Assembly (NCBI RefSeq): GCF_003254625.1
Contig: NZ_QJRJ01000080.1
Location: 248,001-312,000, forward strand
DNA: 64,000 nucleotides
Direction of reading: 5' to 3'
Origin: Flavobacterium ginsenosidimutans
GTDB taxonomy: Bacteria; Bacteroidota; Bacteroidia; Flavobacteriales; Flavobacteriaceae
Part shown: in pieces, positions 52,025 through 60,004 of the stretch
Numbering within the stretch: position 1 is the first letter of the stretch
How the letters are laid out: each line of letters begins with the position of its first letter
The notes under the pieces: generated by a model
Databases searched by the model: none
Told to the model about the DNA's origin: nothing
What the model saw: only the letters and a program-made list of their open reading frames with translations
Translations under genes and position numbers: made by a program

Positions 52025-53116
52025 TTAGAAAGAGTATGTTGTAGCAATTAAAGCAAAGAAGCTTCCTCCTGTTGGTAACGCATCTTTATCTAAAAATATA
52101 TCTTCAGAAGCTGCATCGTATCTTAGCTCAGGAATGATCGTTAACTTTCCAACTTTGTAGTTTAAAGAAACTGTATTAGCAAACACACTAGAACCTGACA
52201 AAGTTCCTAAACTTGGAGCTGCATCTTTAGCATCAAAATATTCCAGCCTGTAAGCTAAAAGCAATGATGGGCTGAAAGAATAATTAGCATATCCTACTAA
52301 TGAAAACCATTCTCCATCTAAAGTACTGTCAAAATCATTAGTTGTTTTAGCATAAGTTGCATTTAATCCAAGTGCAAAACTATCACTAAGTGTTTTAGAC
52401 GCAGTCAAATCAAATTGCGTTTTATTCTCGTCTGAAACTGGAATTACACTTCCTGGTATCGGGTTAGTACTTCCTGTTGTAAAATTCAAATAAGCACTTC
52501 CTGTATCACCAATATATCCTACTTGTCCAATGAACGTTTTTTGATAAGATCCCGCATCCATAGCTGATTTAAAATCAGTTGGATTTGTTAATCCTAACAT
52601 AGCTGTAAATTTACCAGATGTATATTGTGCTTTAACCCCTGTGTTAAAAAATGGCCCATAAGAGAAAGCATAAGACATACTGTAGTTTTTATTATCTACG
52701 GCATCCAAAACTTCATAACCGATATGAGTTCCGAAGCTACCTGCTACTACTTTAAATTCATCTGTTAGATTGTATGTAAAGTATAATTGTTTAATTAAAA
52801 ATTTTGCACTTGCATCTTTGTCTGGTGTTTCGTTATATGAAAATTCTGCTGCTCTTTTTCCGAAACCTAAGTCTACAAATACAGAAGCTTTCCCGAAAGT
52901 ATGACTTGCTTCTATCGAAGCCATTCCTAACTCGAATGAATTTTGTGAGTTGGTAAAGCTCGTTAATCCATTCATCTGTTTTGAAAAATCATATTTATAG
53001 TACGCATCTGCAGAGCCTCCCCATGTGGTTGCTGGAGAAGCGGCAGCTTCATCTTCTTGGGCAAAGGCAAAAGAACTTGTTAACATCGCGGCTAAAATGT
53101 GAAATGCTTTTTTCAT
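52025..53116 (-). CDS. Outer membrane porin, OmpL-like (Bbp2 family)
   Basis: 363 residues. Signal peptide (MKKAFHILAAMLTSSFAFAQ), then GGSADAYYKYDFSKQ, a conserved start of the putative beta-barrel porin-2 family (PF07642), and beta-strands up to the terminal FFALIATTYSF. The word FGKASVFVDLGFGKRAAEFSYN is typical. In related genomes such porins accompany ammonium transport or glutamate synthase genes; here the gene is alone. The upstream spacer is 610 bases long and contains a GC-rich palindrome. Confidence 0.85.
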   Translation of the reverse strand: MKKAFHILAAMLTSSFAFAQEDEAAASPATTWGGSADAYYKYDFSKQMNGLTSFTNSQNSFELGMASIEASHTFGKASVFVDLGFGKRAAEFSYNETPDKDASAKFLIKQLYFTYNLTDEFKVVAGSFGTHIGYEVLDAVDNKNYSMSYAFSYGPFFNTGVKAQYTSGKFTAMLGLTNPTDFKSAMDAGSYQKTFIGQVGYIGDTGSAYLNFTTGSTNPIPGSVIPVSDENKTQFDLTASKTLSDSFALGLNATYAKTTNDFDSTLDGEWFSLVGYANYSFSPSLLLAYRLEYFDAKDAAPSLGTLSGSSVFANTVSLNYKVGKLTIIPELRYDAASEDIFLDKDALPTGGSFFALIATTYSF

Positions 53117-53670
53117 GTTTTAAATTGGTTTTTAGTTATTAATTGATTCTGGTTAGTTAATCGTTTATATATCTATTTAATAGTATAAGTCATTTCTAAA
53201 ACCTTTCATGCGCCCTTCAAATCATCATCATTTTCATTAGCGAATTTATTAACTTTTGTATCATCAGAATAATTCAAAACTGCTTTTTTGACGTTTTAGG
53301 CGAAGAATTATGGATTACAAAAATTAAATCAACAATAATCATTATTTCATATTTATCGATATTTGTTTTTGAAAATTCAACAACGTATTTTTAGCTATTT
53401 ACACAAAATAAAACAAGGTAAAAGTAAAAATTACTACAAAAATTCCAGTCAAAATAACCAAAAAACACTTTTTAAAAATACAACCCCTATAAAAAATAGG
53501 GGTATGACTAAAAAATAAAAATAAAACACAAAACAAACAAGATGAAAAAACCAAAAGCTTAGTACTACATTCGCAATAAAAAATTCCTACAAAAAATACT
53601 CTACAGAAAAAGCAATTTTACATTAAATCCTACTATTTTTTTAAACACAAAAACATGATAAAAACAAAAA
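53117..53670. other. Long A/T-rich leader and spacer upstream of the porin
   Basis: No credible ORF on either strand. The only striking element is the ACCCCTAT/ATAGGGGT palindrome at 53484-53504. The distance from it to the porin start is about 370 bases, so a long 5' leader or a second promoter is possible. Confidence 0.5.
53484..53504. promoter_or_regulatory. GC-rich palindrome in the porin upstream region
   Basis: ACCCCTAT (53484-53491) and ATAGGGGT (53497-53504) around a 5-base A-run: a clean dyad in otherwise G/C-poor DNA, so a candidate operator for the porin gene. Confidence 0.55.
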
Positions 53671-53701
53671 AAAGCCCGTTCATTTAATTTGAACGGGCTT
53701 T
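53671..53701 (-). terminator. Terminator of the polysaccharide utilisation locus
   Basis: AAAGCCCGTTCA (53671-53682) pairs with TGAACGGGCTTT (53690-53701). On the minus strand it is followed by a T8 run; it lies 25 bases after the GH5 stop. Confidence 0.93.
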
Positions 53702-53726
53702 CCAGAAAATGATCTAACTACACCTA

Positions 53727-54689
53727 TTATTCTTTATTATACTTTCTTAAATATTCACGAACCTTAATTCCTGATTCTTTTAAATCTTCATCTTTCCATT
53801 TGCCTTCTGAGCTAGCTGATTTTTTTAAAATAGAACACGTTTCGTCTTTATCGGACACTGACCATGTAATCCAGCTTAACTTTTTAGACTCCATCCAATC
53901 TATATATTCTTGCCAGGCTTTTATATTAAGAGGACCATCACCTGATGCTTCCATTCCTGCCGATTCTGAAATAAATACTGGCAATCCACTTTTGATTGCC
54001 AAATCTGTTCTATCTCTTAACTCTTTGCCATGAGTCGCCGCATAAAAATGCATGGTATACATTATATTAGTATAATCTCTTATAGGATCTTCTGCTGCAA
54101 GATCAATATCTTGGTCCCAGTGCGGACATCCTACCAAAATAATATTATTCGGATCGTTTTCTCTTATTACTCTAATAACTTCTTCTGCGTAGTTTTTTAC
54201 TTCCCACCAAGTTTCGTGATCTGGCTCATTTAATACTTCATATATAATATTGGGATACTTGGCGTACTTTTTAGACATCTCCTCAAAAAAGGCTTTAGCT
54301 TCTTTTAAATTTATATTATGGCTGTGCCAATCTATAATTACATAAATATCTGACTTTATAGCCCCTTTGATTACAGCCTCAATTTTTTCTTTAGAAAACT
54401 GCGGATCATTTATATAGGAGTAATCTCCAAGTTCGATTCCCATTGCGGCACGAACTACATTACAATTAAAGTCTTTTTTCAACCAACTTACTGCCTTTTC
54501 ATTATAAAATCTCGGCCACATGCTATGCCATCCAAAACTTAGTCCGCGGAGCACGATGGGATTATTATTTTTATCCACAAGCTGCGTTCCTAGAACACTT
54601 AACTGACCATGTTGTTTTACAAATTGCGCCTTTGAAACGTTCACAATCATTAAAAGAAAAAAAGTAGCATACCAAAACTTTGATTTCAT
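53727..54689 (-). CDS. GH5 family glycoside hydrolase, endoglucanase-like
   Basis: 320 residues, signal peptide (about 1-21, ending SKAQ). The wording follows subfamily GH5_2 beta-1,4-endoglucanases: VKQHGQLSVLGTQLVD, NVVRAAMGI, YVIIDWHSHN, IIYEVLNEP with acid/base E155, MHFYAATH (H214, Y216) and nucleophile E242 in FISESAG. In most GH5_2 enzymes the nucleophile is followed by Trp-Gly or Phe-Gly; here it is Ser-Ala, which may alter the -1 site. Predicted to cut beta-1,4-linked glucan or glucomannan outside or in the periplasm. Last gene of the locus, 10 bases after the GH27 gene. Confidence 0.9.
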   Translation of the reverse strand: MKSKFWYATFFLLMIVNVSKAQFVKQHGQLSVLGTQLVDKNNNPIVLRGLSFGWHSMWPRFYNEKAVSWLKKDFNCNVVRAAMGIELGDYSYINDPQFSKEKIEAVIKGAIKSDIYVIIDWHSHNINLKEAKAFFEEMSKKYAKYPNIIYEVLNEPDHETWWEVKNYAEEVIRVIRENDPNNIILVGCPHWDQDIDLAAEDPIRDYTNIMYTMHFYAATHGKELRDRTDLAIKSGLPVFISESAGMEASGDGPLNIKAWQEYIDWMESKKLSWITWSVSDKDETCSILKKSASSEGKWKDEDLKESGIKVREYLRKYNKE

Positions 54690-54699
54690 AACATATTTA

Positions 54700-55932
54700 T
54701 TAAGGGATTAATTTTAAGGTAACAACGTCATGAGAAGCGATTTCTGAGCTAAAAGCTTTTTTAGTGTTTCCAACTTCTTTATTCTTCCAAAGGTCCTTTA
54801 TTTTAAAGATTGTTTTGCTAAAATCTGCTTCATATCCAAAATCAGCATCTTTTATATTGTTTTTCTTCCAATCTAAATTGACCTTTTTCGAAGTTTCGGT
54901 TCTATTTATAAAACTAACTGCCCAAGCTCCATCAGAAAGTGGTTTTACCCATACTTCTACTCCGTCTAAGATAGCATATTTAAAGCCTTGAATTCCAAGC
55001 TTATCTTGATTTACAGCCAATAATTCTTTATTAGTTAAAATAGCCAGAGTCTCTTTAGACATTTTTCTGTAATCATTTCCAGTAAACAAAGGCGATGACA
55101 ACATACACCACATTGCAAAATGCGATTTATCTTCGGTATCATTCATCTCGTTTCCAACTTCCATCATGTCAAAATCATTCCAATGATCTGGTCCTGAATA
55201 TTTACGAATATCCTTTCTCATATCAGCAATTTTCATAAATCCCCAAGATGACCAATTTTCTGGATGTTTAAATTCACAGTCAAAACAAGGATAAATATCT
55301 CCCGAAATTCTCCAAAGATTCCCAACAGGTTTTCCCCATTCCCAAGGCTGATTATCTCCCCATTCGCAAAGACTAAAAACGATTGGTCTTCCTGCTGTTT
55401 TTAATGCATTACTCATTGTAGTATAAGCCTCTTTTGCTGTGATTCCTTCTGTATTACACCAGTCATATTTTAAGAAATCTATTCCGAGTTTTGCATAAAA
55501 TCTTGCATCCTGATATTCGTAACCGCGTGTTCCTGGATAACCTGCACAGGTTTTTGTTCCTGCACAATTGTATAATCCGAATTTTAGGCCTTTACTGTGC
55601 ACATAATCGATAACTGCTTTCATTCCGCTTGGAAATTTTTCAGGATCTGGCACTAAATCACCATTTGCATCGCGTTCGTGTGTCATCCAGCCATCGTCTA
55701 AAACAATATAATTGTAACCTGCAGCTGCCAAACCAGAAGAAACCATAATATCTGCCGTTTCTTTTACTAATTTCTCATCAATATTAGTTGCGAAAGTATT
55801 CCATGAATTCCAACCCATTGGTGGTGTCATTGCAAGTCCTTCAAATTTTCCGGCTTGCTGTTTATGCGTATTTCCTTGACCAAAACAAAAAGCAGTAAGA
55901 CTTAAGGCGAATAATAAAGCTATTTTTTTCAT
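54700..55932 (-). CDS. GH27 alpha-galactosidase
   Basis: 410 residues, signal peptide (about 1-18). GH27 signature TPPMGWNSWNTF (36-47), YIVLDDGW, nucleophile D157 in FLKYDWCNTEG and acid/base D212 in WRISGDI, then GPDHWNDFDMMEVGN. C-terminal antiparallel beta domain as usual. It releases alpha-1,6-linked galactose from side chains such as those of galactomannan or galactoglucomannan. Separated from the upstream lipoprotein genes by a terminator-like hairpin, with the GH5 gene just behind, so the two enzymes form a sub-operon. Confidence 0.95.
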   Translation of the reverse strand: MKKIALLFALSLTAFCFGQGNTHKQQAGKFEGLAMTPPMGWNSWNTFATNIDEKLVKETADIMVSSGLAAAGYNYIVLDDGWMTHERDANGDLVPDPEKFPSGMKAVIDYVHSKGLKFGLYNCAGTKTCAGYPGTRGYEYQDARFYAKLGIDFLKYDWCNTEGITAKEAYTTMSNALKTAGRPIVFSLCEWGDNQPWEWGKPVGNLWRISGDIYPCFDCEFKHPENWSSWGFMKIADMRKDIRKYSGPDHWNDFDMMEVGNEMNDTEDKSHFAMWCMLSSPLFTGNDYRKMSKETLAILTNKELLAVNQDKLGIQGFKYAILDGVEVWVKPLSDGAWAVSFINRTETSKKVNLDWKKNNIKDADFGYEADFSKTIFKIKDLWKNKEVGNTKKAFSSEIASHDVVTLKLIP

Positions 55933-55953
55933 CTTTTTTAATTTAATATACTT

Positions 55954-55993
55954 TAAAAAAATGTTCCCTAATCTTTCAATAAGGGAACATTTT
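55954..55993 (-). terminator. Internal terminator or attenuator within the PUL
   Basis: ATGTTCCCT (55961-55969) and AGGGAACAT (55982-55990), extended by A/T pairs, followed on the minus strand by a T7 run (A-run 55955-55961). It lies between the fasciclin-TIG lipoprotein stop (56020) and the GH27 start (55932). Confidence 0.85.
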
Positions 55994-56019
55994 CAGACTA
56001 ACTCAAACAAATTATTTTT

Positions 56020-57279
56020 TTATAAAAATCCTAGGTCATCGATATAAATAATACTAGATGGAGTAATTGTGCCTCCAGAAAATTCTTGAATAAATACACT
56101 GTCAAAGTTTCCTCCAGGTATAAGATCTGGATGCAAATCTGAGATAGGAATTGAAATATTATTCCACTGTCCTGGTATTAAAGTTACCGTAGTACCTTTA
56201 CTAGAATCACCTGTATCACTATTTATAGTCACCATAATTTTAGTACTCTCAGTAGGGAAAATAGACATTTTAACAAATTGATAATCGGCAGTATTCAGAG
56301 CTAAATCAGAATGCATGAAAAGTCCACTCCAAGACTCAGCAACTTTTTTAATTGCATGAGTTCCTCTGCTTACATTTTCTGTGCTTTCCCAGGTGATATC
56401 GCCTCCCCAGCCCCAGCCCCATCCTTTCAATGAGTCTTCGTATAGTAAATATTTAAGACCTATACTGCTTGCTGCAGATACTCCAAATTCAGTCTCTACT
56501 ACAATAAGAGCATACGAATCAAAATCAGCTGGAACAGTTGCTTTTATTTCTGTTTTAGATACTGCTGTAAATGTAGCTTCAGTAGATCCGAATTTTACAC
56601 TTTTAACTTTCACAAAATTCTGACCTGTAATTGTAATAACATCTCCTGCAGAAGCCAATACTTGCGATAAGCTCGTGATTACTGGAGCTGGCGGAGTTAA
56701 CTCAATTACATTGCTTAAAACATTTACAAAACCATTTGTTGCGTAATAGTCTAGTCCTGGCGCTTCTTTATCAGATCCGTTTACTTTTAAAACACCATTA
56801 GTTACATTGATGCTTAATAAGTATAAATCGGGATTTACTGCATTTGCCATTGTAGCATAATCGCCTGTTGTTAAATAATCAGCTTCAACGCCTTCAAGTT
56901 GACCTACTCTTTTCTTAACACCTTTAACAACATGACTTAAAACAAGTTGCTTTAAATCATCTACAGGAACCAAATTAATATCTGGATATCCTAAATCATT
57001 TACATAACCATTATCTACCAAGTAAGTAGAAAAAGTCGCATCATTAGGAACAAAATAGGTATAATCGTCAGCTGTATTTAATGTCGATTCTAAGCCAGCT
57101 AATTCTATTGCTTTTACAAACGTAGTTAAATTACTATTTGCCAGAAGCAATCCGTATGCTGTGTTATAATTTTGCTGTGCTCCTCCTATATCTGGAATAT
57201 CATTATCGCAAGAAGAAGCCGCGACAACCAAAAAGACACATACAGCAATATGTTTTACTTTATTATATATATTTTTCAT
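56020..57279 (-). CDS. Surface lipoprotein: fasciclin domain, IPT/TIG domain, carbohydrate-binding-like end
   Basis: 419 residues. Lipobox ASSC (C24). Fasciclin-like domain at about 38-190 (LLLANSNLTTFVKAIELAG, YTYFVPNDATFSTYL, LVLSHVVKG), IPT/TIG domain at about 195-278 (PVITSLSQVLASAGDVITITGQNF), and a C-terminal beta-sandwich (about 285-419) with Trp-rich GWGWGWGGDI and a final SIIYIDDLGFL typical of CBM-like jelly rolls. In PULs such proteins act as SusE/F-like surface glycan-binding proteins. A fasciclin domain in this place is unusual. Confidence 0.87.
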   Translation of the reverse strand: MKNIYNKVKHIAVCVFLVVAASSCDNDIPDIGGAQQNYNTAYGLLLANSNLTTFVKAIELAGLESTLNTADDYTYFVPNDATFSTYLVDNGYVNDLGYPDINLVPVDDLKQLVLSHVVKGVKKRVGQLEGVEADYLTTGDYATMANAVNPDLYLLSINVTNGVLKVNGSDKEAPGLDYYATNGFVNVLSNVIELTPPAPVITSLSQVLASAGDVITITGQNFVKVKSVKFGSTEATFTAVSKTEIKATVPADFDSYALIVVETEFGVSAASSIGLKYLLYEDSLKGWGWGWGGDITWESTENVSRGTHAIKKVAESWSGLFMHSDLALNTADYQFVKMSIFPTESTKIMVTINSDTGDSSKGTTVTLIPGQWNNISIPISDLHPDLIPGGNFDSVFIQEFSGGTITPSSIIYIDDLGFL

Positions 57280-57342
57280 AAATTCTCTTTTAGTTTTTAA
57301 TTATGGATCTCATTAGGGATAAACCTTTCTTATCCGTCACAA

Positions 57343-58410
57343 TTATTTTAACACCAATCCAATATCATCGATAAATAAATTGTTTCCTCCAAAACCTCCA
57401 GTTTCCTGAAAAGTCACTTCTGTTAACTCAGTCGGACTTCCAACACTTGAAATCGGAATCTCTAAATAAGTCCAGCTTGTTCCGAATTTAAGTGCATAAG
57501 TAGCTCCATAATTACCATTGATAATTGCTGATATCGAACCTGCTTTCTGCCCTTTAATATTGATGCGGATCGCTTTATATTTAGAAAGATCTACTTTAGA
57601 TTTATCAATACCAATGTATAAACCATCCCAATCTGGTCCAGAAGTCCAGTTGATACATTTTGTACCTTGCGATGAGTCTTTATCATAAGCAATATCATAA
57701 TGATTAGTTGCTGGTCTCCAAAGTCCATTGTAACTCATTAAACTAGTGTAAGCATCGTCGTAAATCGCAGAACCTAAAGACTGACCTGCAACAGTTGTAC
57801 CCGATACGTTAGTTATCGATAAGCTTTTATATTGAATATTATTCGGCACCTGCACTTTAATCTCTGTCAATGTAGACGATATCGGTTCAACAGCAGTTTC
57901 ACCAAAATTTACCACAGGATGTAAAAAGTATTCTCCAGTAATCGTAATTATGTCTCCAGGATTTGGGTTAATTGGAAATCCTGTAATATTAGGACTTGGA
58001 GGTCTGATAGCCACTTTATAGTTCAAAGTTCCAATATTAGTAACGATTTTCATTTCGTCCATTTCGTTGTAATATGGCGTTTTTTGATCCACTAACACAA
58101 CGATTGCATTATCTGTTACCATTGTTGGATTAAAATAAGATTCCATTCCATTAAACGAAATTGATTTTAACGTAGCAAAACCAGATCCTCTAATGATATA
58201 ATAATTTCCTGCGTTAATAATATCTGTAGCAACATCAACTTGTCTATCTCCTTCAACCAAAGGATCGTCAATAACAGATCTACTAATTCCTGTTACCGCA
58301 AGCTTGCCAGCAGAATCTCCCGAGTCATCTGAACAAGAAGCGAACAGCAAAATTGAAATCGAAGCTAAAAAATACAACTTCAATAACATTCTATTTTTTA
58401 TATTTTTCAT
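57343..58410 (-). CDS. Surface glycan-binding lipoprotein with IPT/TIG domains
   Basis: 355 residues. Lipobox LFASC (C26). Two IPT/TIG-like units (about 38-130 and 133-220; the second has PNITGFPINPNPGDIITITGEYF) and a C-terminal jelly-roll-like part ending NNLFIDDIGLVLK. The end is of the same kind as in the downstream fasciclin-TIG lipoprotein (WDGLYIGIDKSKVDLSKY against WSGLFMHSDLALNTADY), so the two share a binding module. SusE-like position directly after SusD (20 bases). Confidence 0.87.
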   Translation of the reverse strand: MKNIKNRMLLKLYFLASISILLFASCSDDSGDSAGKLAVTGISRSVIDDPLVEGDRQVDVATDIINAGNYYIIRGSGFATLKSISFNGMESYFNPTMVTDNAIVVLVDQKTPYYNEMDEMKIVTNIGTLNYKVAIRPPSPNITGFPINPNPGDIITITGEYFLHPVVNFGETAVEPISSTLTEIKVQVPNNIQYKSLSITNVSGTTVAGQSLGSAIYDDAYTSLMSYNGLWRPATNHYDIAYDKDSSQGTKCINWTSGPDWDGLYIGIDKSKVDLSKYKAIRINIKGQKAGSISAIINGNYGATYALKFGTSWTYLEIPISSVGSPTELTEVTFQETGGFGGNNLFIDDIGLVLK

Positions 58411-58430
58411 AGTGATTTACTTTTAAAAAA

Positions 58431-59993
58431 TTAGTTAAAATTGTAAGGAACCGGTGCCTCTTTCAACTTTGGATTTTTTCTAACTTCGATATCTGGTTTT
58501 GGGTAAGTAAAATCAGTTGGAGTTGGTGTATAATGCATTACTCCCTGAGAATCAAAACCTCTATCTTGCTGAGAAATGATATTGATTGCCTCTTGACGCG
58601 GAAGTCTTCCTAAATCAAACCAAAATTCTCCTTCAAAAGCAAATTCAACTCTACGCTCATGAAATAAAGCCGCTTTTGTTAAAGGCACATTTGTTCCTAA
58701 AGCTCCAAGACCTGCTCTAAGTCTAACTTTATTATAAGATTCTTTTGCTGCAGCATTTGTAGTTTCATCAGCTCCTGCCATAATTGCTTCTGCGTGAATC
58801 AACAAAAGATCTGCATAACGCATAATGTAGTTACAATTATTCATACCACCCCATGAATCAGCTGGTCCAGTTTCACTAGTCGCTTGACCCACAACATATT
58901 TCTTAACCGCTGCGCCAGTATTAGCCAATACATCTCCGTATTTGGCTTTATCCATAACAAACCCCACTTCTCCGTCAGCTTTCATATTAGGATAAGAATC
59001 TCCGTAAATCATAAAAGACTCTTTTCTTCTTAAGTCTCCAATTTCAAAAGCATCCTGAACATCATTACTTGGCACATAAGTAGCACCGTATGAAGCATTA
59101 TCATTTAAAATATCCAAACCATATTGAATATTCGAGAAATTTCCTCCTCCATACGTATTAATAGCACCAGACCATTGCCAAGAATAAATAGATTCTTCGT
59201 TATTGTTTTTGCTTGTCAAAAATAAATCTGCAAAATTTGGCAACAATCCAAACTCACCAGAATTAATCACTTTTTCAGCCATTGTCTTAGAATCTGAATA
59301 TTTTTTCTCATACAGATAAACTTTAGCTAAAAATGCTTCAGCAGAACCTTGAGTTACAAAAATATTATCACCACTAGCAGATCTAGATCTAATTTTTGAT
59401 TTTAAATTTGCTGCCGCGAATTTTAAATCGTTTTCAATAAATGTATAAACGTCTTCAATTCTATTTGTATTCACTAAAGGATCTTTTGCTAAAGCTAAAT
59501 TATCCTCAATAATAGGCACAGGCCCATATAAACGAACTAGATAGAAATAAGCGATCGCTCTAAAGAAATGTGCCTCTGCAATAGTATTTTTAATTACAGC
59601 ACTGCTCACATTAGCAGTAGCATTACTTTCAATATTATTAATTAAATTATTCGATTGTGCTACAATAGCAAAACAAGCTCTCCACGGATCAAGCAAAATC
59701 GGACTATCAGAAGTCAATTTAAACTGAATCAATTCCGGTCCATCTGCATATGCTAAACAGTTTCCTGATGATAACTCAGACAAAGCATAGAAATTTTTAG
59801 TATAATAAGGAGCCCACATCGCGCCATACATACCATAGGTAGTTCTAGCTACTTGTTCGTCACTATTATAAAACTGGTCACTGCTGTAACTATCTTCAGA
59901 TGGGCGATCCAAGAAATCTTCGCTGCAAGAAGTAGTTGCCAAACCTAGTGTTAAGAATAAAACTAAGGTCTTTATATTGATATATTTTTTCAT
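58431..59993 (-). CDS. SusD/RagB family nutrient uptake lipoprotein
   Basis: 520 residues. Lipobox TSC at C23 followed by SEDFLDRPSEDSYS, a standard SusD beginning. TPR-like helices with AEAHFFRAIAYFYLVRLYGPVPI (SusD signature) and C-terminal RADLLLIHAEAI, then VRLRAGL, ERRVEFAFEGEFWFDLGR. It captures glycan at the cell surface and closes over the SusC channel. Encoded 11 bases after SusC. Confidence 0.96.
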   Translation of the reverse strand: MKKYINIKTLVLFLTLGLATTSCSEDFLDRPSEDSYSSDQFYNSDEQVARTTYGMYGAMWAPYYTKNFYALSELSSGNCLAYADGPELIQFKLTSDSPILLDPWRACFAIVAQSNNLINNIESNATANVSSAVIKNTIAEAHFFRAIAYFYLVRLYGPVPIIEDNLALAKDPLVNTNRIEDVYTFIENDLKFAAANLKSKIRSRSASGDNIFVTQGSAEAFLAKVYLYEKKYSDSKTMAEKVINSGEFGLLPNFADLFLTSKNNNEESIYSWQWSGAINTYGGGNFSNIQYGLDILNDNASYGATYVPSNDVQDAFEIGDLRRKESFMIYGDSYPNMKADGEVGFVMDKAKYGDVLANTGAAVKKYVVGQATSETGPADSWGGMNNCNYIMRYADLLLIHAEAIMAGADETTNAAAKESYNKVRLRAGLGALGTNVPLTKAALFHERRVEFAFEGEFWFDLGRLPRQEAINIISQQDRGFDSQGVMHYTPTPTDFTYPKPDIEVRKNPKLKEAPVPYNFN

Positions 59994-60004
59994 AAGAGTA
60001 GTAA

